64,000 nucleotides of DNA. Source: Streptomonospora sp. PA3. GTDB taxonomy: Bacteria > Actinomycetota > Actinomycetes > Streptosporangiales > Streptosporangiaceae. The stretch covers positions 126,501 to 190,500 of the forward strand of contig NZ_VTZW01000009.1 of assembly GCF_009728995.1 (NCBI RefSeq). Direction: 5' to 3'. The translations under genes were made by a program, and so were the position numbers. Below the pieces are notes generated by a model. It had not been told where the DNA came from, did not search any database, and was given only the letters and a program-made list of their open reading frames with translations. This document shows, one piece after another, positions 19,186-28,157 of this stretch; position 1 is the first letter of the stretch, and each line of letters opens with the position of its first letter.

Positions 19186-19794
19186 TCAGGCGTGCGGCGC
19201 CGTGGCGCGGATGCCCGCGAGGACGACGCCGACGATGCGTTCCGCGTCCGCTCGGGTGAACGGGCGGGTGCCGCGGTTGACGACGAGGTGGACCGGGCCG
19301 GAGATCATCTCGCCGAGGAAGGAGCTGTCGACCGGTGGCAGCTCGCCCCGATCGACGGCCGTGTCCACCCGCTGCCGCAGGGCGGAAACGCGGTGCTCCA
19401 GGATCCTGCTGACCGCCTGCTGCACCGCGGGGCTCTGGGCGGCGGGCTGGAGGGCCTGTTCGAGCGTCCGGCCGAAGGGCGTCTCCAGGCCGCCGGCGAT
19501 GCCCATCAGGAAGTCCGCCAGGTCACGGTGCAGATCGCCGGTGTCGGCGACCGACGCCAGGTCCTCGGCGTAGCGCAGCAGGGAGTCGACGACCAGTTCC
19601 TCGCGGTCGGGCCAGTTGCGATAGACGCTCGTCTTGTGCACGCCGGCGCGTTCGGCGACCTCCTCGTAGCGGAAGCCGGCGATGCCGTCGCGCGCCACGA
19701 GCTCGGCGGTCGCGGCGAGGATCTGCGCGCGCACCCGCGCGTTGCGGCCGCCGGGGCGCCGCGCCTGCGCTCGACCGGCGGTTCGGTTGGCCAC
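19186..19794 (-). CDS. TetR-family regulator
   Basis: A 202-aa repressor from GTG 19794 with AGGAGGGG upstream; longer frames are open but implausible. The HTH is ILAATAELVARDGIAGFRYE followed by EVAERAGVHKTSVYRNW. The C-terminal TetR_C region (residues about 85-200) would bind ligand. It is divergent from a flavin monooxygenase gene, with a 21-bp imperfect palindrome between them, the standard layout of a TetR controlling a drug/aromatic-modifying enzyme and an exporter. Confidence 0.88.
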   Translation of the reverse strand: MANRTAGRAQARRPGGRNARVRAQILAATAELVARDGIAGFRYEEVAERAGVHKTSVYRNWPDREELVVDSLLRYAEDLASVADTGDLHRDLADFLMGIAGGLETPFGRTLEQALQPAAQSPAVQQAVSRILEHRVSALRQRVDTAVDRGELPPVDSSFLGEMISGPVHLVVNRGTRPFTRADAERIVGVVLAGIRATAPHA

Positions 19795-19882
19795 TGCCGA
19801 CTCCCCTCCTGGTCTCCGCCCGGGTACCGATTGTCGCCACCTCGGACTTTGCGGTGCAAGCCGGGTGCAAGTAGGCTCCATA

Positions 19883-19903
19883 AAAGCAACAGTTTGTAGC
19901 TTT
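19883..19903. promoter_or_regulatory. candidate TetR operator
   Basis: AAAGCAACA (19883-19891) and TGTAGCTTT (19895-19903) are inverted with one mismatch around GTT. It lies in the 236-bp divergent promoter between the TetR gene and the monooxygenase and is the only AT-rich palindrome there. Confidence 0.6.
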
Positions 19904-20030
19904 AGTGAAGGCGGTCGCGGCTGCGGCCTCTCCTTCGCCGACCGCACTGCCGTGCACATCCCCCGTGCCCGCCGGCGGGCCACCGCCGGACCGAACGGCA
20001 TGTCCAGCCGCCCACACCTGGAGTACATCC

Positions 20031-21146
20031 GTGCACATCCTCATCTCCGGAGCCGGTGTCGCGGGCCTGGCCGCAGCACTCGAGCTCGGCACCCGCGGCC
20101 ACGAGGTCACCGTCGTCGAATACGACCGTCGCCTCCGGCTCGCCGGCACGCCGATCGACATCCGCGGAGACGCGGTCGAAACAGCACAGCGGATGGGCCT
20201 GCTCGCCGAGATCCGCCGGCAGCGACTGCGCATGTCGGAGACCGCCTGGTTCGTCGATGGCGACGGCGAGCCCATCGCCCGGGTCCCCTTGGCTCAGATC
20301 GGCGACTCCGACGACGACATCGAGATCCTGCGCGAGGACCTCATGCGTATCCTGGCCGGGGCGCTGCCGGACAGCGCGGCCATCCGCTTCGCCGACTCGG
20401 TCGCGGCACTGACCGACGACGGCGACGGCGTCGAGGTCCGTTTCGCCTCCGGCCGCACGGGGCGGTACGACCTGGTGCTGGGGGCCGACGGCCAGCACTC
20501 GGCGATACGCGGCCTGGTGTTCGGTCCCGAGGAGGACTACGCCCGTCACCTCGGTGTCTACATCGCGCTCGCCGCCCTGCCCGCCGAGGCGCGGATCGAG
20601 GGCGCCAACGCGATCTACAACGTCCCCGAGCGGATGGCAGGCGTCTTCCGGTACAAGGACAAGGCCGTCGCGGTCTTGGAGTTCCGCTCGGAGCCGCTGG
20701 ACTACGACCGCCACGACACCGACGCCCAGAAGCGGATCGTCATCGACGCGTTCGCGGGATACCGGTCGTGGCGGATCCCCGAACTGCTCGACGCGCTCCG
20801 CGCCGACCCCGACTTCTTCTTCGACTCCGCGAGCCAGATCCACCTGCCCACCTGGCACCGCGGCCGCGTCGCCCTCGTCGGCGACGCCGGCTACAGCGCG
20901 GCCTTCCTCTCCGGGCGAGGGACGTCGCTCGCGCTCACCGGGGCCCGCATCCTCGCCGAGGAACTCGACCGGTGCGGCGGCGACCACACCACCGCGTTCC
21001 GACGGTACGAGGCGCGGCAGCGCCCCTATGTGGCCTTCGCCCAGAGCAGCGTCGACGACGGGCGCGACCGCATCCTGCCCGCCAGCTGGGCAGCCATCGC
21101 CGCCCGCAACGAGGCCCTGCGAGCAGCGGCGGCCGACGCCCGCTGA
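20031..21146 (+). CDS. FAD-dependent monooxygenase (TetX/PHBH-like)
   Basis: A 371-aa class A flavoprotein hydroxylase. The FAD/NAD fold GxGxxG is at the very N-terminus (ISGAGVAGLAAA), which supports GTG 20031, with CTGGAG upstream. LGADGQHSAIR is the DG motif and ALVGDAGYSAAFLSGRGTS is the second FAD motif, with the family's Pro-His positions altered. These enzymes inactivate or modify aromatic antibiotics and phenols. An MFS exporter follows 46 bp downstream, so the pair looks like a detoxification operon controlled by the divergent TetR. Confidence 0.88.
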   Translation: MHILISGAGVAGLAAALELGTRGHEVTVVEYDRRLRLAGTPIDIRGDAVETAQRMGLLAEIRRQRLRMSETAWFVDGDGEPIARVPLAQIGDSDDDIEILREDLMRILAGALPDSAAIRFADSVAALTDDGDGVEVRFASGRTGRYDLVLGADGQHSAIRGLVFGPEEDYARHLGVYIALAALPAEARIEGANAIYNVPERMAGVFRYKDKAVAVLEFRSEPLDYDRHDTDAQKRIVIDAFAGYRSWRIPELLDALRADPDFFFDSASQIHLPTWHRGRVALVGDAGYSAAFLSGRGTSLALTGARILAEELDRCGGDHTTAFRRYEARQRPYVAFAQSSVDDGRDRILPASWAAIAARNEALRAAAADAR

Positions 21147-21192
21147 ACCGCCGCAAGAGACCTTTCCACTGCTGCGCTAGAGAGAGCACATA

Positions 21193-22683
21193 GTGAAAGA
21201 CACGCTCGAAGAGCCCGTTCCCGGTGCCCGGGAGCATCGCTGGAGCTGGCGGCTCGTCGTCTGGGTGGCCGTCCTCATCCTCGCCAACGTCCTGGCCGAC
21301 GTGGCCATCGGCTCGCCCATGATGGTCCTCAACCGGCTGCTCGCACACTTCCACACCGACCAGGTCGCGTGGCTCAGCCAGAGCGCGATGCTGGCCGGGG
21401 CCATCTGGTCGCCGCTGCTCGCCAAGAGCTCCGACGTCTACGGCCAGCGCCGGCTGCTCGTCATCACCCTGGCGACGGCGTGCGTGGGCGCGCTGGTCTG
21501 CCTGGTCGCGCCGAACCTCTGGATCTTCTTGGCGGGGCGCTTCCTGCAGGGGGCCGCCCTGGCTTCGATCTTCATCACGGTGGCCCTCATCCGCCGACTC
21601 TGCGCCCCGCGGGTGGCGATGCCCGCGATCGGGCTCGTGACGTCGGGCTCGGCGATCGTCGGGATCGTCGAACCGCTGGTCATGCAGCCGATCATCGGCC
21701 TGTTCGGGTACCGGAGCGTGTTCGTCGCGGCGGCCCTGCTCGCCGCGGCGGCTGCCCTGTGCGTGCGCTCCTGCATCCCGGAGCCGCCGATCCGCAGCGC
21801 GGGCCGGGTCGACGTGGGCGGGGCGCTGCTGCTCGGCGGCGGCATGGGCGCGGTGCTCGCCTATGTCAGCCTCGGCTCGGACTCCGGGTGGCTGTCCCCC
21901 GGCATGCTTGTGCTGGCGGCGGCCGGTGCCGCCGCGCTGGCGGGGTGGGTGGTGCTCGCGCTGCGCGTCGCCGAGCCTGTCATCGACATCCGGGCACTGA
22001 GCCGGCCGGTGCTGCTGACGCTGCTGGCCGTGGTGCTGGCCGCGGGCTCCTTCCGGAGCATGCTGCAACTGACGGCCACCATCGCCGAAGTGCCCGCCGA
22101 CCTGGGACTCGGCTACGGCATGGGCGACGGAGACGCTAAGGCGGTGCTGCTGGCGACGGCCCAGGCGGGCATCTTCGCGGGCGGCACGCTCGCCGGGTGG
22201 GCCGCGGGACGGTTCGGTCCCGCGAAGCTCCTCCTCGCGGCCATCGCTGTCGGGGCAGCGGGGACCTTCCTGATGCTGCCGGGAGTGTCCCTGCTCCCGC
22301 TGGCGGTCGCCTGCGGAGCCATGGTGGGCGCGGCCGCCGGCGCGATCGCGACGTCCGGCTACAACCTGGCCACCGACCTCGCACCGCCGGAGCGGCAGGG
22401 CACGGTCTCCGGCCTGGTGTCGGTCATGTTCGCCCTCGGCTCGGTCGTCTTCAGCTTCGCCGGCGGCGAGCTTCTCAAGGCGACGCGCATCGCCGGTACC
22501 GTCGCCGGCGGCGCCCCGGCCAGCTCGGCGACCGGCGTGCATCTCTACGTCCTAATGGCCGGGGTGCTCTTCGTCCTCGCCGCGGTCCCCGCGGTCATGC
22601 TGGCCCGCAGCCGCCGCCCGACTCCGTCAGAGCCGGAGGAACCGCAGTGCACGGACGCAACCGCGGCCGCCCGGCTCCGATGA
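21193..22683 (+). CDS. MFS transporter, drug exporter type
   Basis: A 496-aa transporter with about 14 hydrophobic helices, matching the DHA2 subgroup. The loop DVYGQRRLLVITLA between helices 2 and 3 is the MFS A-type motif with a changed first residue. GTG 21193 follows AGAGAG. The C-terminus is short and polar. Its position directly after the monooxygenase suggests export of the same compound or its product. Confidence 0.85.
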   Translation: MKDTLEEPVPGAREHRWSWRLVVWVAVLILANVLADVAIGSPMMVLNRLLAHFHTDQVAWLSQSAMLAGAIWSPLLAKSSDVYGQRRLLVITLATACVGALVCLVAPNLWIFLAGRFLQGAALASIFITVALIRRLCAPRVAMPAIGLVTSGSAIVGIVEPLVMQPIIGLFGYRSVFVAAALLAAAAALCVRSCIPEPPIRSAGRVDVGGALLLGGGMGAVLAYVSLGSDSGWLSPGMLVLAAAGAAALAGWVVLALRVAEPVIDIRALSRPVLLTLLAVVLAAGSFRSMLQLTATIAEVPADLGLGYGMGDGDAKAVLLATAQAGIFAGGTLAGWAAGRFGPAKLLLAAIAVGAAGTFLMLPGVSLLPLAVACGAMVGAAAGAIATSGYNLATDLAPPERQGTVSGLVSVMFALGSVVFSFAGGELLKATRIAGTVAGGAPASSATGVHLYVLMAGVLFVLAAVPAVMLARSRRPTPSEPEEPQCTDATAAARLR

Positions 22684-22725
22684 GCCGTCGCCGCTGAGTC
22701 CCCGGCCGATCGCCAAGCGGCAACG

Positions 22726-22760
22726 AAAAAGCCCCGGCCTGTGTGTGCAGGTCGGGGCTT
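22726..22760 (-). terminator. rho-independent terminator of tRNA-Arg
   Basis: On the minus strand AAGCCCCGACCTG pairs with CAGGCCGGGGCTT around CACACA and is followed by TTTTT. It is the clearest T-run terminator in this half of the window and lies 22 bp after the tRNA. It could also stop the plus-strand MFS gene. Confidence 0.85.
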
Positions 22761-22781
22761 CTCTAAGCTGTCTCAGCTCTG

Positions 22782-22854
22782 CGCGCTCGGGAGGATTCGA
22801 ACCCCCAACCTTCTGATCCGTAGTCAGATGCTCTATCCATTGAGCTACGAGCGC
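22782..22854 (-). tRNA. tRNA-Arg (anticodon ACG)
   Basis: The minus strand folds into a 73-nt cloverleaf: a perfect 7-bp acceptor stem GCGCTCG/CGAGCGC, T8-A9, D-arm with TAGCTCAATGGATAGAGCA, anticodon stem TCTGA/TCAGA with loop CTACGGA (ACG), and GTTCGAAT T-loop. Discriminator G; CCA is not encoded. Reads CGU/CGC/CGA codons after inosine modification. No integrated element is seen at its 3' end. Confidence 0.95.
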
Positions 22855-22974
22855 CGGTTCGGTTGTGTGTCTGCCGCCGGGGGTGTCCCTGCGGAAGACG
22901 TGTATGACTCTACCACGGGGAACGGAGCGGTTCCGCCGGATTGTCCGCGGGGAGCAGGGGTGTGTGAGTGAGGT

Positions 22975-23015
22975 CCCATGGCCGCCTCCGCTGTCGGGGC
23001 GGGGGCGGCCATGGG
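22975..23015 (-). terminator. 12-bp perfect hairpin after the aminotransferase gene
   Basis: CCCATGGCCGCC (22975-22986) and GGCGGCCATGGG (23004-23015) pair perfectly with a 17-nt loop. It lies 22 bp beyond the end of the gabT-like gene on the minus strand. Confidence 0.6.
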
Positions 23016-23037
23016 GGCGGGTCGGTCGGGCTCGGCG

Positions 23038-24303
23038 TCAGGCCGTGGCCTCCTTGACCGCCTGGGACCAGAGGCTGACCGCCTCGTCGACCTGGTCGGC
23101 GGTGACGATGAGCGGCGGGATCATGCGGACGACGTTGCCGTGCGGGCCGCAGGTGAGCAGGAGGAGGCCCTTCTCGGCCGCGGCCTTGTGTGCGCGGGTG
23201 GCGGTTTCGGTGTCGGGGGAGCCGTCGGAGGCGGTGAACTCGTTGCCGACCATCAGGCCCAGACCCCGCACGTCGCCGATCTCAGGGTGGTCGGCCGCCA
23301 CCCGGGCGAGGCCGTTCTTGAGGCGCTCGCCCATCCGCTCCGCGTTGGCGACCAGTCCTTCGTCCTCGATGACGTCCATGGTGGCCAGGGCGGCCGCGCA
23401 CGAGACCGCGTTGCCGCCGTAGGTGCCGCCCTGCGACCCCGGCCACGCCTTCTCCATGATGGAGTTGGGCGCCGCGATCGCCGACAGCGGGAAGCCGCTG
23501 GCCAGTCCCTTGGCGGTGATGACGATGTCGGGGCGGATCGCCGCGTGGTCGTGGCCCCAGAAGCGCCCCGTGCGCCCGAACCCGGTCTGCACCTCGTCGG
23601 CGACCAGCAGGATGCCGTGCTTGTCGGCCCGCTCGCGCAGGCCCCGCAGGAAGGCCGGCGGCGCCGGCACGTAGCCGCCCTCGCCCAGGACCGGCTCGAC
23701 GAAGATCGCCGCGGTGTCCTGCGGGTAGCTGACCGTGGCCAGTTGGTAGTCCAGCTCACGCAGGGCGAAGGCGGCGGCCTCGTCCTCGCTCATCCCCAGC
23801 CGGTAGGCGTAGGGGAACGGCGAGACGACCACCCCGGGCATCAGCGGCCCGATGCCCGCGCGGATCTTGGTGCCTGACGTGGTCAGCGACGCCGCCGCCA
23901 TCGTGCGGCCGTGGAAGCCGCCCTGGAAGACGATCGCGTTCTGCCGCCCCGTCGCCTGGCGGGCCAGCCGCAGCGCCGCCTCGACGGCCTCGCTGCCGGA
24001 GTTGACGTAGAACAGCCGGTCGATTCCCTCGGGCAGAACGCTCCCCAGGCGCTCGGTGAGCTGGAGGAGGGGGCGGTGCATGACCGTGGTGTACTGCCCG
24101 TGCACGAGAGTGGCGACCTGCCGCTGCGCGGCCTCGACCACCCGGGGGTGGCAGTGGCCGGTGCTCGTGACGCCGATGCCGGCGGTGAAGTCGAGATAGC
24201 GGCGGTCGTCCTCGTCGTAGATGTAGACGCCTTCGCCCCGTGCCGCCAGCACCGGCGTGGCCTGCTTGAGCAGGGGAGAAAGCGCGGCCGACTGCTCAGC
24301 CAT
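23038..24303 (-). CDS. gabT: class III aminotransferase, 4-aminobutyrate aminotransferase-like
   Basis: A 421-aa PLP enzyme. Lys265 in ITAKGLASG is the PLP lysine; ADEVQTGFGRTG holds the conserved Asp-Glu pair, and YVNSGSEAVEAALRLAR the phosphate-binding loop. The length and the order of motifs match GABA/ornithine-type omega-transaminases. GAAGAGG precedes ATG 24303. It is divergent from a succinate-semialdehyde dehydrogenase-like gene, which supports a GABA (or similar omega-amino acid) route. An ATTGTTGACAAT operator lies 21 bp before the start codon, so the gene probably belongs to the regulon shared with 33-34 kb. Confidence 0.88.
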   Translation of the reverse strand: MAEQSAALSPLLKQATPVLAARGEGVYIYDEDDRRYLDFTAGIGVTSTGHCHPRVVEAAQRQVATLVHGQYTTVMHRPLLQLTERLGSVLPEGIDRLFYVNSGSEAVEAALRLARQATGRQNAIVFQGGFHGRTMAAASLTTSGTKIRAGIGPLMPGVVVSPFPYAYRLGMSEDEAAAFALRELDYQLATVSYPQDTAAIFVEPVLGEGGYVPAPPAFLRGLRERADKHGILLVADEVQTGFGRTGRFWGHDHAAIRPDIVITAKGLASGFPLSAIAAPNSIMEKAWPGSQGGTYGGNAVSCAAALATMDVIEDEGLVANAERMGERLKNGLARVAADHPEIGDVRGLGLMVGNEFTASDGSPDTETATRAHKAAAEKGLLLLTCGPHGNVVRMIPPLIVTADQVDEAVSLWSQAVKEATA

Positions 24304-24323
24304 GCTCAGACCTCTTCCGTAGG

Positions 24324-24335
24324 ATTGTTGACAAT
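24324..24335. promoter_or_regulatory. ATTGTTGACAAT operator, gabT copy
   Basis: A near-palindrome identical over 12 bp to the site at 34122-34133; the outer context (CGTAGGATTGTTGACAATC versus the inverted GATTGTCAACAATCCTACG) is also shared when one copy is read on the other strand. It lies 21-32 bp upstream of the gabT start. FCD-type GntR regulators bind sites of this TTGT-N2-ACAA kind. Confidence 0.72.
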
Positions 24336-24551
24336 CGACAGAGCTATGGAATCATCCCACATGAGGCGGTGTCCAGGTCCGTGCCTACCCCCGCGCGGAC
24401 CCGGGCACCGCCGCTCCGCGAACACACGGCCGGCGGCGGTTAGCCCGCGCGCGCAGCTGGGAAGGCGTCTGATCGAGGCAGTTGCCGAAGGCGTCCTCCG
24501 CGTGTCCGGCGAACGCACTGTTACCCGCAGCCCAGAAGGGGATGTACCGCT

Positions 24552-26021
24552 ATGACCTTGGCCGAATGGGAGACGCAGGTCGTCGAGCGCGTGCCCAAGC
24601 AGCTGTTCGTCGGCGGCACGTGGCGGGACGCGCGCAGCGGTGCGGCGTTCAAGGTCGAGGACCCGTCCACCGGGTCGGTGCTGTGCGAGGTCGCCGACGC
24701 CGGAACCGACGACGGATTCGCCGCCCTCGACGCCGCCGTGCAGGCCCAGCCCTCCTGGCGCAAGCACCCGCCGCGCGAGCGCGGCGAGATCCTGCGGCGC
24801 GCCTACGAGCTGCTCATGCAGCGCCAGGACGACCTCGCGCTCTTGATGACCCTGGAGATGGGCAAGCCCTTCGCCGAGGCCAAGGGAGAGATCGCCTACG
24901 CCGCCGACTTCCTGCGCTGGTTCGCCGAGGAGGCCGTGCGCATCGAGGGCGGCTACTCCATCTCCCCCAACGGCCAGTCGCGCTTCTTGATCATGCGCGA
25001 GCCCGTCGGCCCCTCCATGCTCATCACGCCCTGGAACTTCCCCATGGCCATGGGCACCCGCAAGATCGGCCCGGCCGTCGCCGCCGGCTGCACCATGGTC
25101 CTCAAGCCCGCCCAGCAGACCCCGCTCTCCGCCCTGGCCCTGGCCGACATCCTGCGCGAGGCGGGCCTTCCCGAGGGCGTGCTGAGCGTGCTGCCCACCT
25201 CCGAGGCCGGCGGCCTCACCGAGCCCCTGCTGCGCGATGGCCGCATCCGCAAGGTCTCCTTCACCGGCTCCACGGCGGTGGGCCGCAAGCTGCTGGAGCA
25301 GAGCGCCGAGCAGGTGTTGCGCACCTCCATGGAGCTGGGCGGCAACGCCCCGTTCCTGGTCTTCGACGACGCCGACCTCGACGCCGCCGTCGAGGGCGCG
25401 ATGCAGGCCAAGATGCGCAACATCGGCGAGGCGTGCACGGCCGCCAACCGCCTCTACGTGCAATCGGGCGTCGCCGACGAGTTCGCCCGCCGGCTCAGCG
25501 AGCGCATGGGCGCGCTGCGGCTCGGCCGCGGCACCGAGGACGGCGTCCAGGTCGGCCCGCTGATCGACGCCAAGGCCCGCGAGAAGGTGCAGAGCCTCGT
25601 CGACGACGCCGTGAACCGCGGCGCCCGCGTGCTCGTGGGCGGCACCGCCGGCGACGGCGACGGCTACTTCTACCGGCCCACCGTGCTCGCCGACGTGCCC
25701 CAGTCCAGCGAGCTGTCCACCACCGAGATCTTCGGGCCCGTCGCCCCCGTCATCCCGTTCGACACCGAGGAGGAGGCCCTGGCCGCCGCCAACGACACCG
25801 AGTTCGGCCTGGTCAGCTACCTCTACACCGGCGACCTGAACCGCGCGCTGCGGGTCTCGGAGGCCCTGGAGACCGGCATGGTCGGGCTGAACCAGGGGAT
25901 CGTCTCCAACCCCGCCGCGCCCTTCGGCGGCGTCAAGCACTCCGGACTGGGCCGCGAGGGCGGCACCGTGGGCATCGAGGAGTTCCTGGAGACCAAGTAC
26001 GTCGGCATCGGCGGCGTGTGA
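24552..26021 (+). CDS. gabD: succinate-semialdehyde dehydrogenase-like aldehyde dehydrogenase
   Basis: A 489-aa NAD(P)-dependent ALDH. Catalytic Cys295 lies in NIGEACTAANR and Glu261 in MELGGNAP; TPWNFPMAMGTRKIGPA and SFTGSTAVGRKL are cofactor motifs. The GEACTAANR variant is typical of GabD-type enzymes, which oxidise succinate semialdehyde to succinate. ATG 24552 has a weak AAGGGG about 12 bp upstream. Paired divergently with the aminotransferase; a strong hairpin follows the stop. Confidence 0.9.
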   Translation: MTLAEWETQVVERVPKQLFVGGTWRDARSGAAFKVEDPSTGSVLCEVADAGTDDGFAALDAAVQAQPSWRKHPPRERGEILRRAYELLMQRQDDLALLMTLEMGKPFAEAKGEIAYAADFLRWFAEEAVRIEGGYSISPNGQSRFLIMREPVGPSMLITPWNFPMAMGTRKIGPAVAAGCTMVLKPAQQTPLSALALADILREAGLPEGVLSVLPTSEAGGLTEPLLRDGRIRKVSFTGSTAVGRKLLEQSAEQVLRTSMELGGNAPFLVFDDADLDAAVEGAMQAKMRNIGEACTAANRLYVQSGVADEFARRLSERMGALRLGRGTEDGVQVGPLIDAKAREKVQSLVDDAVNRGARVLVGGTAGDGDGYFYRPTVLADVPQSSELSTTEIFGPVAPVIPFDTEEEALAAANDTEFGLVSYLYTGDLNRALRVSEALETGMVGLNQGIVSNPAAPFGGVKHSGLGREGGTVGIEEFLETKYVGIGGV

Positions 26022-26044
26022 CGCCGATAGGCGCAGAACAGCAG

Positions 26045-26088
26045 CCATGCGCGGCCCCCGACCGCCCGCGGTCGGGGGCCCCGCATGG
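26045..26088. terminator. perfect 12-bp hairpin with extended outer stem
   Basis: GGCCCCCGACCG (26053-26064) pairs with 26069-26080 around CCCG, and CCATGC/GCATGG add an outer stem. It separates the convergent gabD-like and GntR genes. Confidence 0.8.
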
Positions 26089-26127
26089 ATCCGGACTCCC
26101 GCGGCCGGCGGGCGGCCGCGCGCCGGC

Positions 26128-27072
26128 CTACGGCTCCTCCGCCGCCAGGCGGTCGAGTTCGGCGCGCAGTTCGCCGGCCAGCTCGCGTGCCCGCCGCAGC
26201 CGGTCGGGCGGTTCCGGCGCGCCGCCGGATTCGGCCGGAGGGCCGCCCGCACTCGTGACCGCCGCGGGCTCCTCACCCGCGCCGCCGGCCGCCGCCTCGG
26301 CGAACGCCGTTCCCGGCTGCAGGCGCAACTGATCGGTGGACTCGTCGGCCTCGATGTCGAACACCACCCGGTCGGAGCGGTGCCAGCTCTCGAACCACTC
26401 CAGCGGCGCGCCCTCCTGGTCGAAGGTGCTGCCCTCCAGCAAGAGCAGCGGCGCGTCGGCCGGAACGCCCAGCGCCTCCGCGATCAGGGGATCGGCGGGC
26501 ACCGCACGCACCTGGCGCCGCCCGCTGACCGGCCGGGCACCGAAGCGGGACTCCAGCAGCCGGTGCAGCGAGGCGTCGGCAAGCATGTCCGCGCGGAGCC
26601 CCGGCACCCGGTCCGCGGGCAGCCAGGTGCGCACATAGGACAGCGGGTCGCCCTCCACCGCGCGCACGCGTTCCAGCCGCAGCACCGCGCGCGTGCCCAA
26701 CTGCCGGGCGACGTGCGCTGGCGGCGCGGCGGTCTCCTCCAACTCGACGACTCGGGTGGCCAGCCGCAGGCCGCTACGCGAGAACTGGTCGAACAGCCCG
26801 GTCACCCGCTGCACCAGCCGCCGGTGCTCCACCCCGGCGGTGGCCACCGCCGCGCGCCCGGGGTCGCGCCGGATGGAGCCCTCCGACTCCAGTGTGGACA
26901 GCGCCTGGCGGACGACGCTGCGCGACACCCCGAAGCGCTCTTGCAGCGCCGCCTCGCTCGGCAGGGTGTCGCCGGGCGCGATCGCCCGGTCACGGATTTC
27001 GGCACGCAGCGCCGAGGCGATCTGCGCGTGCAGGGGGCGGGGATCGGACCGGTCCACGGGCATGAGGCGCAT
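26128..27072 (-). CDS. GntR-family regulator, HTH-UTRA (HutC) type
   Basis: A 314-aa regulator. The wHTH (PLHAQIASALRAEIRDRAIA, LPSEAALQERFGVSRSVVRQ) is followed by a UTRA ligand domain (residues about 95-240) with RLERVRAVEGDPLSYVRTWL. A 70-residue Glu/Ala/Pro tail is extra. ATG 27072 or 27063 are both possible. It begins 56 bp after PdxA2 on the same strand and so ends the KdgT-kinase-PdxA2 operon; that makes it the natural regulator of that operon. Confidence 0.87.
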   Translation of the reverse strand: MRLMPVDRSDPRPLHAQIASALRAEIRDRAIAPGDTLPSEAALQERFGVSRSVVRQALSTLESEGSIRRDPGRAAVATAGVEHRRLVQRVTGLFDQFSRSGLRLATRVVELEETAAPPAHVARQLGTRAVLRLERVRAVEGDPLSYVRTWLPADRVPGLRADMLADASLHRLLESRFGARPVSGRRQVRAVPADPLIAEALGVPADAPLLLLEGSTFDQEGAPLEWFESWHRSDRVVFDIEADESTDQLRLQPGTAFAEAAAGGAGEEPAAVTSAGGPPAESGGAPEPPDRLRRARELAGELRAELDRLAAEEP

Positions 27073-27128
27073 TCTAGGGCTTACCTGCTGATGCGGACCG
27101 CGGCCGTCCCAGGTGGCCGGACGCGGTG

Positions 27129-28157
27129 TCAGGCCGCGGCCTGCGCCGCCCGCCAGACGTGCCCCCACCCCGGTGCCAGTTCGGCGGCGCGGCGGATGGC
27201 CAGCACCAGGCTGGCCTCGCGGGCGATTCCCTGCCCCGCGATGTCGAAGGCGGTGCCGTGGTCGACCGAGACCCGCACGACAGGCAGCCCGACCGTGATG
27301 TTGACGCCGTCGTCGCCGTAGACCGACTTAAAGGGCGCGTGGCCCTGGTCGTGGTAGCAGACAGTGATCAGCTTCCACTTCCCCTGCACCGCCGCGGGGA
27401 TCAGCGCGTCGGCCGGCAGGGGTCCCGAGGCGCTGATCCCCGCCGCGCGCGCCCGCCGCACGGCGGGCTCCAGCACGTCGGCGTCCTCGTCGCCGAACAG
27501 CCGGTTCTCCCCGGCGTGCGGGTTGAGCCCCGCCACGCCGATGGGCTCCTCCGGCCTGCCCAGCGCCGCAGCGAACGCCCCCGCCAGCCGCAGCACGGCG
27601 TCGGTGCGTTCCGGGGTGACCAGCCGGATCGCGTCGGCCAGGGACACGTGGGTGGTCAGGTGGAAGAAGTACAGGTCGCCGGCCGAAAGCACCAGGCTGA
27701 AGTCCTCGACGCCGAACTCGTGGGCCAGCAGTTCGGTGTGCCCCGGCCAGGGATGCCCGCCGAGGTGCATCGCGGCCTTGTTCAGCGGCGGTGTGACGAT
27801 TCCGTCGACCAGTCCGCGACGCGCCAGGTCGCAGGCCGCCATGACGAAGCGCGCCGCGCTGTCGCCGGCCTGCGCGCTCAGTTCGCCGTAGGGTACGTCC
27901 GCCAGCGACGGGCCGACCTGGACGATGTCGATGTCCTCCGGCCGCCCCTCGGCCAGCTCGGGGGAGTCGAGCACGCGCACCCGTTCGGGGTCACCGCCGG
28001 ACAGGCGGACTCCGGCGCGCAGCGCGTCGGCGTCCCCCACGACGACGGGGCGGCACACCTGGCGCACCTCGGGGTGGTCCAGCAGCGATTTCGCGGTGAT
28101 CTCCGGGCCGATCCCGGCGGCGTCGCCGAGGGTGATGGCCAAGGTGGGTCGGGTCAT
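27129..28157 (-). CDS. pdxA2: PdxA2-type four-carbon acid-sugar phosphate dehydrogenase
   Basis: A 342-aa NAD-dependent oxidative decarboxylase related to PdxA. The N-terminal LAITLGDAAGIGPEI, PGHTELLAHEFG and CYHDQGHAPFK contain the three metal-binding His residues of the family. The start overlaps the stop of the kinase gene by four bases (ATGA), and AGGAGG is just upstream. Next to a four-carbon acid-sugar kinase, this is the PdxA2 set (D-threonate/D-erythronate-4-phosphate dehydrogenase giving DHAP) rather than vitamin B6 synthesis. Confidence 0.88.
   Translation of the reverse strand: MTRPTLAITLGDAAGIGPEITAKSLLDHPEVRQVCRPVVVGDADALRAGVRLSGGDPERVRVLDSPELAEGRPEDIDIVQVGPSLADVPYGELSAQAGDSAARFVMAACDLARRGLVDGIVTPPLNKAAMHLGGHPWPGHTELLAHEFGVEDFSLVLSAGDLYFFHLTTHVSLADAIRLVTPERTDAVLRLAGAFAAALGRPEEPIGVAGLNPHAGENRLFGDEDADVLEPAVRRARAAGISASGPLPADALIPAAVQGKWKLITVCYHDQGHAPFKSVYGDDGVNITVGLPVVRVSVDHGTAFDIAGQGIAREASLVLAIRRAAELAPGWGHVWRAAQAAA

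Noticed and set aside
22782-22854. tRNA-Arg as attachment site of an integrated element
   Set aside because: No integrase, no direct repeat of the tRNA 3' end and ordinary neighbouring genes.
24306-26276. 656-aa minus-strand ORF over the aldehyde dehydrogenase
   Set aside because: Antisense frame in GC-rich DNA; the plus strand has all ALDH motifs.
27129-28157. Vitamin B6 pathway PdxA
   Set aside because: Overlap with a DUF1537 kinase and a sugar-acid permease points to PdxA2-type sugar-acid catabolism instead.
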